From JAZDLO01 sp043801935 (GTDB lineage Bacteria > Actinomycetota > Thermoleophilia > RBG-16-64-13), in contig JAZDLO010000229.1 of assembly GCA_043801935.1 (NCBI GenBank), forward strand, positions 1 through 32,612: a DNA stretch of 32,612 nt. Reading direction: 5' to 3'. The notes beneath the pieces were generated by a model. It did no database searches, was not told the DNA's origin, and was given only the letters and a program-made list of their open reading frames with translations. Of the stretch, positions 7,462 through 14,546 are shown piece after piece. Numbering within the stretch: the first letter of the stretch is position 1; each line of letters begins with the position of its first letter. The translations under genes and the position numbers were made by a program.

Positions 7462-7968
7462 TTGCCCCGTCAAGTCCTGGTCCTGAACTCCACGTTCGAG
7501 CCGGTGAACGTCTGCTCGACGCGGCGGGCGATCGTGCTCTTGCTCAAAGGCAAGGCCGAGATGGTACAAGCCGGCATGGGCATGATCCGTTCCGAGAGAA
7601 CGGCCCTCGCCGCCCCGGTGGTGATCCGGCTTCACTATTACGTGCGCGTGCCCCGAGCCGACAAACGGCGCCTCTCGAGACGGGCGATCCTGGCCCGTGA
7701 CCGCTTCTCCTGTCAATATTGCGGCAGCACCCGGCACTTGACCATCGATCATGTCGTGCCCCGCAGCCGAGGTGGGCTGACCTCGTGGGACAACGTGGTC
7801 ACCTCGTGCGCCCCCTGCAACGTGCGTAAGGGAGCCTGCCTGCCTTCCGAGGTGGGGATGTCGCCCTCCCGAAAGCCGCGCCCACCGTTACCGGGGGATT
7901 TCGTGCTGGCGTCACAGCGTACGGTGCCGGATGCCTGGCTTCCTTACCTCGAATTCGCCGTAGCCTAG
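7462..7968 (+). CDS. HNH endonuclease family protein, 168 aa
   Basis: Small HNH nuclease of the widespread chromosomal type. A structural zinc site is formed by CQYC (Cys84, Cys87) and CAPC (Cys116, Cys119). The beta-beta-alpha-metal core is IDHVVPRSRGG (Asp96, His97), Asn111 and CNVRKG (Asn120, Lys123). The N-terminal 60 residues (LVLNSTFEPVNVCSTRRAIVLLLKGKAE) are typical of this conserved subfamily, whose cellular role is poorly defined. The start is a TTG at 7462 with a perfect AGGAGG 5 nt upstream, so a rare initiation codon is well supported. It is monocistronic. It shows no association with mobile DNA, so a restriction or homing role is unlikely. Confidence 0.9.
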   Translation: MPRQVLVLNSTFEPVNVCSTRRAIVLLLKGKAEMVQAGMGMIRSERTALAAPVVIRLHYYVRVPRADKRRLSRRAILARDRFSCQYCGSTRHLTIDHVVPRSRGGLTSWDNVVTSCAPCNVRKGACLPSEVGMSPSRKPRPPLPGDFVLASQRTVPDAWLPYLEFAVA

Positions 7969-8036
7969 GTCGACAGTGGGCCTCGGCGCTTGACGCAGCC
8001 CGCGCCGACAGTAAGACCGGGGGCGGCATCTCTCCG

Positions 8037-8987
8037 CTACTCCAGGACCCGATAGCTCCCCATGTTAAGGTACTTGCTCCGTCGCAGGCGAAGCCGCTCA
8101 CGAGGGTCGAGGCGCTCCAGTTGGCTCAGGGCCAACTGGACCTCGCGCATCACCCGCTTCACCGTCACCCGATGATCGGTGTGGGCGCCCCCCGTCGGTT
8201 CAGGAATGACCGCGTCGACAAGGTTCAGAGCCAGTAGGTCGCGCGCACCCAGCCGTAGGGCCTCCGCCGCTCGGGGCCCCTCGGCCGCGTCGCGCCACAG
8301 AAGAGCCGCACATCCCTCGGGCGAGATGACCGAGTACACCGAGTTCTCCAGCATCAACACCCGATCAGTGACCGCCAAACCCAAAGCCCCGCCCGATCCG
8401 CCTTCTCCGATCACCACGGCCACCGTCGGGACGGCGAGACCGGCAAACACGTCGATGCTCCGGGCGATGGCTCCCGCTTGCCCGCCTTCTTCGGCATCCT
8501 TGCCGGGATAGGCGCCCGGGGTATCCACGAGTGTCACCACGGGCAGCCCGAACTTCTCCGCCAATCGGGCAAGCCGCACTGCCTTGCGATAGCCTTCCGG
8601 CCGGGCCATGCCGAAGCTGCGCTCCTGCCGTTCCTTGAGAGTGTGCCCCTTTTGGTGGCCGATCAGTACGATACGCCGCTCCCCCAAAGTGCCCAACCCG
8701 CCCACGACGGCTTTGTCGTCGCCACGTAGGCGGTCACCCTGCAATTCCACGAAGTCCGGCAGACTTTGCGCTATGTAGTCGAGAGTCTGAGGCCGTTCCT
8801 GATGCCGGGCGATCTGCACCGTGTTCCAGGCGGCCTCTGAGGCATCCCGATTCTTGAAGGCCTCAAGACGGTCCTGGATCTTCTTGATCTCTTCGGAGTA
8901 GCTGACCCCCGGCAGGGCCGGGAGGTTGCGCAACTCCTGCAGGCGCTGCAGTAACCGCAGCGCCTCGGCCTGGTACGACCTACTCAT
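8037..8987 (-). CDS. accA: Acetyl-CoA carboxylase carboxyltransferase subunit alpha
   Basis: 316-aa AccA, close to the E. coli length of 319. With AccD it forms the carboxyltransferase that moves CO2 from carboxybiotin to acetyl-CoA, giving malonyl-CoA. Conserved blocks include GHQKGHTLKERQERSFGM (110-127), DTPGAYPG (155-162), GEGGSGGALGL (194-204) and SVYSVISPEGCAALLW (216-231). The N-terminal helical region is present. ATG 8987 starts 10 nt after the accD stop but lacks an SD; GTG 9023, with GGAAGGGG adjacent, would add 12 residues and overlap accD. It is the last gene of the fab/acc operon. No biotin carrier or carboxylase gene is nearby. Confidence 0.94.
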   Translation of the reverse strand: MSRSYQAEALRLLQRLQELRNLPALPGVSYSEEIKKIQDRLEAFKNRDASEAAWNTVQIARHQERPQTLDYIAQSLPDFVELQGDRLRGDDKAVVGGLGTLGERRIVLIGHQKGHTLKERQERSFGMARPEGYRKAVRLARLAEKFGLPVVTLVDTPGAYPGKDAEEGGQAGAIARSIDVFAGLAVPTVAVVIGEGGSGGALGLAVTDRVLMLENSVYSVISPEGCAALLWRDAAEGPRAAEALRLGARDLLALNLVDAVIPEPTGGAHTDHRVTVKRVMREVQLALSQLERLDPRERLRLRRSKYLNMGSYRVLE

Positions 8988-8997
8988 GGTAGAAGGA

Positions 8998-9855
8998 TTA
9001 CCCGGCTCCGCCACCAGCCTCACCCCCTTCCAAGAGCGACAAGCAGCGAGCCAACCGCTCCTTCAAGTGCCGCCGGTCGACCACCAGATCGATCTGACCG
9101 TGCGCCAGCTGCGACTCCGACGAGCCGAAATCCGCGGGCAGCTTCTCCCGGGTCGTCTGTTCGATGACCCGAGCCCCGGCGAAACGCATCACCGCTCCCG
9201 GCTCGGCCATGATGACGTCGGCTACCGTGGCGAAGCTGGCCAGTACCCCACCGGTGGTGGGATGGGTGAGGATAGAGACGAAAGGCAACCGCGCTTCGCC
9301 CAGCATCTGTACGGCCACCACGGTCTTGGCCATCTGCATCAGGGAAAGCACCCCTTCCTGCATGCGGGCCCCGCCCGAAGCAGCCACGACCACTAACGGC
9401 ATCCGCTCCTGCACGGCCGTCTTTGCCAGGCGGTGGAAACGCTCTCCCACGACCGCCCCCATCGAGCCTCCCATGAACCCGAAGTCCATCACGCCCAAAG
9501 CCGCCGATCTTCCGGCTATCTGGCAGGTCACGGCCACCAGGGCCTCGGTCAGCCCGGTCTCGAGTTGCGCTTCGGACAGCCGTTCCGGGTACGGACGGAG
9601 GTCGAAGAAGCCCAGCGGATCGGTGGGGCGCAACTCTTCGGCCATGAACATGACGCTGCCCATGTCGGCGATCTGGGCCACGCGGATGTGTGCGGGCAAA
9701 GGATAGTGATAACCGCAATGCGGGCAAACCCGAAGAGATCCCTCCAGTTCGCCCTCGCCCAAGAGAGCAGCGCACTTCTTGCAGTGCTCTCCCTCGACCG
9801 CCGGTCCAGCCGGAGGCTCTTTTCTCGTCACCTGAACGGTTACGTACTTAGCCAT
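8998..9855 (-). CDS. accD: Acetyl-CoA carboxylase carboxyltransferase subunit beta
   Basis: 285-aa AccD. The N-terminal zinc ribbon that marks the bacterial beta subunit is intact: Cys25, Cys28, Cys44 and Cys47 in HCKKC and CPHC. The crotonase-like core contains MDFGFMGGSMGAVVGE, ASGGARMQEG, THPTTGGV and FAGARVIEQT, all typical. Its partner AccA is encoded directly downstream. The ATG at 9855 has AGGTGG about 5 nt upstream. The short Gly-rich C-terminus (GGEAGGGAG) is variable in the family. Separate AccA and AccD differ from the fused acyl-CoA carboxylase subunits typical of mycobacteria and streptomycetes. Confidence 0.95.
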   Translation of the reverse strand: MAKYVTVQVTRKEPPAGPAVEGEHCKKCAALLGEGELEGSLRVCPHCGYHYPLPAHIRVAQIADMGSVMFMAEELRPTDPLGFFDLRPYPERLSEAQLETGLTEALVAVTCQIAGRSAALGVMDFGFMGGSMGAVVGERFHRLAKTAVQERMPLVVVAASGGARMQEGVLSLMQMAKTVVAVQMLGEARLPFVSILTHPTTGGVLASFATVADVIMAEPGAVMRFAGARVIEQTTREKLPADFGSSESQLAHGQIDLVVDRRHLKERLARCLSLLEGGEAGGGAG

Positions 9856-9912
9856 GCACCCACCTGATGCTCATACTGTGGGGCGCGGGCGCGAAAGCGC
9901 CCGGCGCGCCGA

Positions 9913-11175
9913 TCAAGTCTCGAACTTGCCAAACACGAGGGCGGCGTTATGCCCGCCAAAACCGAAGCTGTTCGACATGGCCACCCTCACCTCGGCATCC
10001 CGAGCCACGTTCGCCACATAGTCGAGGTCGCACAAGGGATCGGGGGTTTCGAGGTTGATCGTCGGAGCGACCTTACCCGCTTCCATACCAAGGACGGTCG
10101 CGGCCGCCTCGAGCGCACCGGCCGCACCCAGGCAGTGGCCGAAGATGCTTTTGTTGGAGCTTACCATGACCGTGGCTGCCCGTGCGCCCAGAGACAGCTT
10201 GATGGCCTTGGTCTCCATGACGTCGCCAAGGGGGGTGGACGTGCCGTGGGCGTTGACGTAGTCCACTTCAGAGGGATCGATGTCCGCGTCGCGCAAGGCT
10301 CTGCTCATCGCCAGACCGGCCGGTTCACCGCTCTCGTCGGGTTCGGTGAGATGGAAGGCGTCTCCACTCATTCCGTAGCCCAAGATCTCCGCGTAGATGT
10401 GGGCCCCACGTTCAAGAGCGTGGCCCAATTCCTCCAGCACCAGCACGCCGCCCCCTTCGCCCATGACGAACCCATCCCGCTGGGCGTCGAACGGCCGGCT
10501 CGCCTTCTCGGGCTCATCGTTCCGGGTAGAGAGCGCCCGCAAGGCGGCAAAGGCAGACATACCCACCTGATTCACCGCCGCTTCGGCCCCACCGGCGAAC
10601 ATCGCAGTGGCGTCGCCGCGCCTTATGAGGGAGAAGGCATCTCCCAGGGCGTTGGTGCCGGCAGCGCACGCCGTACAGGTGGCGTTGACGGGCCCTTTGA
10701 GCCCCAGCAGGATGGAACTGGTCGCCGCAGCCATGTTGGGGATCATCATGGGGATGAAGAAGGGGCTGACCCGCGTGGGGCCTTTGTCCAGCAGGATAAC
10801 GGTCTGCTCGAAGAAGGTGTCCAAACCACCCACTCCAGAGCCGATCAGCGCCCCGACGGCGTAAGGGTCTTCATCCACCGGATAACCCGAGTCTTCCAAG
10901 GCCAGGGTAGCCGCTGCAGCCCCATACTGGGCGTAGCGGTCCATGCGTTTCGCCATCTTCCGGTCCATGAACGCCACAGGATCGAAATCCGGCACTTCGG
11001 CCGCTATCTTGACCGGGTACTCCGTGACGTCGAAGCGCTCGATGCGCCTGACCCCCGACCGTCCAGCCAGGAGAGCTTCCAAGAACGGCTCCTTGCCGAT
11101 GCCGATGGGCGAGACCACGCCCACACCGGTAACGACCACCCGTTGCAACTGGATCGTCCTCGCCGTGCCGGTCAT
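9913..11175 (-). CDS. fabF: Beta-ketoacyl-ACP synthase II
   Basis: 420-aa elongating condensing enzyme. The catalytic triad is Cys170 in CTACAAG, His310 in NAHGTSTPLGD and His347 in FGHCLGAAG, with Lys342 in SSNKS. The glycine-rich C-terminus SNSFGFGGHN is present. It extends acyl-ACP by two carbons with malonyl-ACP in the cytoplasm. The ATG at 11175 has GGGAGGA upstream. It lies 21 nt after fabG with no acpP between them, although acpP commonly sits there. A cysteine in GHCLG, where leucine is more usual, is a small oddity. Confidence 0.95.
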   Translation of the reverse strand: MTGTARTIQLQRVVVTGVGVVSPIGIGKEPFLEALLAGRSGVRRIERFDVTEYPVKIAAEVPDFDPVAFMDRKMAKRMDRYAQYGAAAATLALEDSGYPVDEDPYAVGALIGSGVGGLDTFFEQTVILLDKGPTRVSPFFIPMMIPNMAAATSSILLGLKGPVNATCTACAAGTNALGDAFSLIRRGDATAMFAGGAEAAVNQVGMSAFAALRALSTRNDEPEKASRPFDAQRDGFVMGEGGGVLVLEELGHALERGAHIYAEILGYGMSGDAFHLTEPDESGEPAGLAMSRALRDADIDPSEVDYVNAHGTSTPLGDVMETKAIKLSLGARAATVMVSSNKSIFGHCLGAAGALEAAATVLGMEAGKVAPTINLETPDPLCDLDYVANVARDAEVRVAMSNSFGFGGHNAALVFGKFET

Positions 11176-11196
11176 ATCTGCATCCTCCCGCCTCTG

Positions 11197-11973
11197 CTAG
11201 ATACCAAGGCCGCCGTCCACCGGCAGCACTGCCCCTGTGATGAAGGAAGCCGAGTCGCCGGCCAAGAAGGCTACGGCCTCGGCCACCCCTTCCGGTGTGC
11301 CGATGCGACCCAGCGGGATCTGGCCGATGATAGCGTTCCGCGCCGTCTCGTCCAGGGCAGCGGTCATGTCTGTCTCGATATACCCAGGGGCGACAGCGTT
11401 GACCCGGATGTTACGCGAGGCCACCTCTCGGGCCAGCGACTTGGTGAGGCCGATCAGCCCGGCCTTGGCCGCCGAATAATTGGCTTGGCCGGCGTTGCCC
11501 CGTCTGCCCACTACGCTGGAGATGCTGACGATGGAGCCGCGGCGCCGCTTGATCATTCCCCGGAGGACCGCCTTGCTCATGAGGAAGGCCCCTTTGAGGT
11601 TCACGGCAAGCACAGCATCCCAGTCTTTCTCATCCATGACCAACAAGAGCCCGTCGCGGGTGATGCCTGCGTTGTTGACCAGGATATCCACGGGGCCCAG
11701 CGTCGCCTCCACAGCCGCCACCGCTCCACGGGCATCCGCCTCCTTTGAGATATCGGCCATGAAGAAGGTGGTAGCCCGGCCGGTGACCTGCTCGATCTCC
11801 CGGGCGACATCGCCGCCGGACTCGGCCAGATCGACGATGGCGACCTGGGCTCCATCTTCCGCCAGTCGTTGAGCGATCGCCCGGCCGATGCCCCTGGCCC
11901 CGCCGGTCACCAGCGCCACTCGGTCCTCCAAGGGTCCGCTTCTGTCGGTCACCTCAAACCCCCAGTCCTTCAC
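11197..11973 (-). CDS. fabG: 3-oxoacyl-ACP reductase (SDR family)
   Basis: 258-aa short-chain dehydrogenase/reductase that reduces 3-oxoacyl-ACP with NADPH. It shows the TGGARGIG cofactor loop (23-30), NNAG (100-103) followed by ITRDGLL as in true FabG, and the catalytic Ser153, Tyr166 and Lys170 (YSAAK). The C-terminus PVDGGL is standard. The GTG at 11973 leaves 17 nt after fabD; a GTG at 11952 would give an N-terminus closer to other FabGs and is a real alternative. Its operon position between fabD and fabF supports the fatty-acid role over a generic SDR. Confidence 0.93.
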   Translation of the reverse strand: MKDWGFEVTDRSGPLEDRVALVTGGARGIGRAIAQRLAEDGAQVAIVDLAESGGDVAREIEQVTGRATTFFMADISKEADARGAVAAVEATLGPVDILVNNAGITRDGLLLVMDEKDWDAVLAVNLKGAFLMSKAVLRGMIKRRRGSIVSISSVVGRRGNAGQANYSAAKAGLIGLTKSLAREVASRNIRVNAVAPGYIETDMTAALDETARNAIIGQIPLGRIGTPEGVAEAVAFLAGDSASFITGAVLPVDGGLGI

Positions 11974-11990
11974 ACACAGTCAGACTTCCC

Positions 11991-12926
11991 TCAGCTCGCC
12001 CCGAGCATATCGATCGCCCGCTGCAGGCCGCCGCCGTCTCCGGTGGCCGCCATCGGGAAATCGCGGTCGATCCTTTTCATCAGTCCGGACAGCACATTAC
12101 CCGGTCCTACTTCCAGACCCTGGTCGGGTGCGTCGGCGCCCCGTAGGAGCGCATCCATGCTCTGTGCGAATCTCACCGGCGACGTCAGTTGCCGGGCCAG
12201 CACGGCGGGTAACTCGCCGGACTCCGGGTAGCGCACTTCGGTGGTGGAGAAGAACCTGCCTCCGCCCACGCCGGCACCGAACACCACTCCGGCCAACGCC
12301 TCAGAAAGGGTCTCTGCCGCACCGGCCATGAACGGGGTGTGGAAAGCCCCTGATACCGGGAGCGCTAAGACCCGTTTGGCTCCCCGGGCCTCGGCCATCT
12401 CTCCGGCCGCGCGGACCGACTCCGCCGAGCCGGAGATAACCAGCTGGCCGGGCGAGTTGTAGTTGGCAAGCCACACCTCAGGCAATGAGGCGCACAGCTC
12501 CTCGACCACCTCGCTCTCCAGACCGATGATGGCGGCCATGGTCCCGCCGCGCTCCGCAGAGCAGGCCTGCATAGCCCGGCCCCGCTGCTCGACCACCCGC
12601 AGGGCGGCGGCGAAACTCAAGTGCCCGGTGGCCACCAGGGCCGAGTACTCGCCGAGGGAGTGTCCGGCCGCTACCATGAAAGACGCGCCTTTTTCCTCCA
12701 GGACCCTCCACACCGCCGCGCTGCAAGTGAGTACGGCCAACTGTGTGCGATCGGTGCGGGTGAGCTCCTCCATCGACCCATGACGGCACAGCTCGCCGAT
12801 GTCCCAGCCCAGCGTCTCGCCCGCCTCGGCGAACGCCGCCCGGGCGGCGGGGTAGTCCCAGAGGTGCTCGGCCATGCCGGCCGATTGACTGCCCTGGCCG
12901 GGGAACAGGATCAGCACGCCTCCCAC
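11991..12926 (-). CDS. fabD: Malonyl-CoA:ACP transacylase
   Basis: 311-aa acyltransferase that loads malonyl groups onto acyl carrier protein. The N-terminus LFPGQGSQSAGM, the nucleophile Ser90 in GHSLGEYSA, the active-site His196 in GAFHTPFM and the C-terminal LEVGPGNVLSGLMKR all fit FabD. The frame stays open upstream into fabH, but GTG 12926 is the start: AGGAG lies 5 nt before it, it is 1 nt past the fabH stop, and the protein then begins right at the family N-terminus. The close spacing suggests translational coupling to fabH. Confidence 0.94.
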   Translation of the reverse strand: MGGVLILFPGQGSQSAGMAEHLWDYPAARAAFAEAGETLGWDIGELCRHGSMEELTRTDRTQLAVLTCSAAVWRVLEEKGASFMVAAGHSLGEYSALVATGHLSFAAALRVVEQRGRAMQACSAERGGTMAAIIGLESEVVEELCASLPEVWLANYNSPGQLVISGSAESVRAAGEMAEARGAKRVLALPVSGAFHTPFMAGAAETLSEALAGVVFGAGVGGGRFFSTTEVRYPESGELPAVLARQLTSPVRFAQSMDALLRGADAPDQGLEVGPGNVLSGLMKRIDRDFPMAATGDGGGLQRAIDMLGAS

Positions 12927-12927
12927 G

Positions 12928-13998
12928 TCAACTCCTTCCACCGATGCGGTCGCGGTTGTGGGCGTCGAGGCCGGTTTCTCGACCCCATTCCATGAGACAC
13001 GACCCCCAGGTGACTCCAGCCCCGAAGCCCATGAGCAACACCAGATCGCCTTGCTTGAGCCGCCCCTCCTCCCGGGCCTCTTTGAGGCATAGAGGGATCG
13101 ACGCGCCGGAGGTGTTGCCATAGCGTTGAAGATTCGTGTAGATCTTATGTTCGGGGATGCCCAGATTCTTCGCACCCGCCTCGATAATGCGCAGATTGGC
13201 CTGATGGGGGATGAAGAGGTCGATGTCGTCCACGGTCTTACCGCAGCGTTCCAGCACCCGGCCGGCGGAGGGAGCCACGACCCGAGTGGCGAACCTGTAC
13301 ACTTCATTGCCGTTCATCTGGACGTAGTGCTGGCGAGCTTCGATAGTCTCCTGCGACGCCGGCATCCTGGACCCCCCGGCGGGTATCGAGACGTGGTCCA
13401 CCCCGGATCCGTCGCAGCCCAGATCGAAGCCCAAGACCCGCCCGGAATCCCGCGAGGACACCGGTGAGACGACCGCTGCCCCGGCGCCGTCGCCAAACAG
13501 TATCGCCGTCGACCGGTCCTCCCAGTCGAGGAAGCAAGAGAAGGTCTCGGCACCGACCAGGAGCACCCGTTCATGCAGACCGGCCGCAATAGCGCCGGTG
13601 GCCATGGCCAGCCCGTAAACAAAGCCGGTGCAACCCGCCGAGAGATCGTAGGCCGCCGCGTTCACACAACCGGTCCCGTACGCTATCCGGGATGCGGTCG
13701 CCGGCGTGAGCTGGTCGGGAGTGAGGGTGGCGGTGATGAGCAAGTCGATGTCTTCGGGGGGCATATCGGCATCGGCGAGAGCCTCCCGGGCAGCGAGGAT
13801 ACCGAGATCGGATGAACACAGGCCGGGCTCGGCGATCCGGCGCGCCTCTATGCCGGTCCTTTGCCGGATCCATGCATCGGACGTTTGCAGGCTATGAGCT
13901 AGGTCGTCGTTGGTGACGATCTTGGCCGGCACGTGCATGCCGAGGCCCGTTATGGTGACAGGTCTCCCCAGCAAGGGAGAGGATCTGTTAGGAGGCAC
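12928..13998 (-). CDS. fabH: Beta-ketoacyl-ACP synthase III
   Basis: Initiating condensing enzyme that joins acetyl-CoA (or a branched acyl-CoA) to malonyl-ACP. The catalytic triad is Cys123 in SAGCTGF, His265 in FIPHQAN and Asn295 in YGNTSGAS. The start is uncertain. GTG 13998, 2 nt after the fabZ stop, gives 356 aa; a TTG about 24 nt further in would give a more typical N-terminus. Neither has a clear SD. At 356 aa it is longer than E. coli FabH (317), mostly from the N-terminal extension and a basic C-terminal tail. Substrate preference cannot be read from the sequence. Confidence 0.93.
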   Translation of the reverse strand: MPPNRSSPLLGRPVTITGLGMHVPAKIVTNDDLAHSLQTSDAWIRQRTGIEARRIAEPGLCSSDLGILAAREALADADMPPEDIDLLITATLTPDQLTPATASRIAYGTGCVNAAAYDLSAGCTGFVYGLAMATGAIAAGLHERVLLVGAETFSCFLDWEDRSTAILFGDGAGAAVVSPVSSRDSGRVLGFDLGCDGSGVDHVSIPAGGSRMPASQETIEARQHYVQMNGNEVYRFATRVVAPSAGRVLERCGKTVDDIDLFIPHQANLRIIEAGAKNLGIPEHKIYTNLQRYGNTSGASIPLCLKEAREEGRLKQGDLVLLMGFGAGVTWGSCLMEWGRETGLDAHNRDRIGGRS

Positions 13999-14000
13999 GG

Positions 14001-14429
14001 CTACGGCTCGACGATGGCGAACGTGAGGGTGCCGCTGCAAGCGAGATCGGAGCCTACGAAGGCTTTCCCTTCGCCCCTACCGACGGGACCACGGCGCCTG
14101 GTGAGTCGCGTCTCCAGCCGCAGGATATCGCCCGGGACCACCGTGCGACGGAACCGTACGTGGTCCATGCCCCCGAAAAGGACGAGCTTGCCCCGGGTTT
14201 CGGGCTGGGACAAGATCGCTACAGCCCCGGTCTGCGCCAGAGACTCCAGCTGCAGGACACCTGGAAAGACCGGATATCCGGGAAAGTGGCCCCTGAAAAC
14301 GTCGTCGGTGGCCAGGATATCCTTCTCGGCGATAGCGTACTCACCGGGGACCACTTCTACTACCCGGTCGAGCAGAAGAAAGGGGTCCCTGTGAGGGAGT
14401 ATCGTCTCGATCTCTGTTCTGTCCAGCAC
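14001..14429 (-). CDS. fabZ: 3-hydroxyacyl-ACP dehydratase
   Basis: 142-aa hot-dog-fold dehydratase that removes water from 3-hydroxyacyl-ACP. The FabZ N-terminus is recognisable (ILPHRDPFLLLDRV), as are the active-site His48 in FRGHFPGYPVFPG and Glu62 in LQLESLAQ. The GTG at 14429 is chosen because the protein then begins MLDRTEIETILPHR, matching FabZ proteins; the open frame extends upstream without similarity. It is the first gene of the fab/acc operon and is divergent from the DEDDh/GIY-YIG gene. No enoyl-ACP reductase is encoded in the window. Confidence 0.93.
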   Translation of the reverse strand: MLDRTEIETILPHRDPFLLLDRVVEVVPGEYAIAEKDILATDDVFRGHFPGYPVFPGVLQLESLAQTGAVAILSQPETRGKLVLFGGMDHVRFRRTVVPGDILRLETRLTRRRGPVGRGEGKAFVGSDLACSGTLTFAIVEP

Positions 14430-14455
14430 TTCTCCACCCGTCAAGCGGCACCAGG

Positions 14456-14483
14456 TTGTCCCCCGGCTCCGAGGTGCTAGTAT
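14456..14483 (+). promoter_or_regulatory. Predicted promoter of the DEDDh/GIY-YIG gene
   Basis: TTGTCC (14456-14461), a 16-nt spacer and TAGTAT (14478-14483). The predicted start near 14490 leaves a leader of about 57 nt. The -10 shares bases with the opposing fab promoter. Confidence 0.5.
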
Positions 14484-14510
14484 TGTCCAGGATGAGCCTG
14501 CCCTTTTCAA
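14482..14510 (-). promoter_or_regulatory. Predicted promoter of the fab/acc operon
   Basis: On the minus strand TTGAAA (14510-14505), a 17-nt spacer and GACAAT (14487-14482). The predicted transcription start near 14475 leaves a leader of about 46 nt before fabZ. Its -10 overlaps the -10 of the opposing promoter at 14456-14483. Confidence 0.5.
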
Positions 14511-14546
14511 GGAAACCCTCCCTCTACAGGAAATAGCCGGCCGCTG

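Noticed and set aside
7462..7968. HNH gene as a mobile-element or homing nuclease
   Set aside because: It is a complete single gene of a common chromosomal family, has its own promoter, and no repeats, integrase or intron boundaries are nearby.
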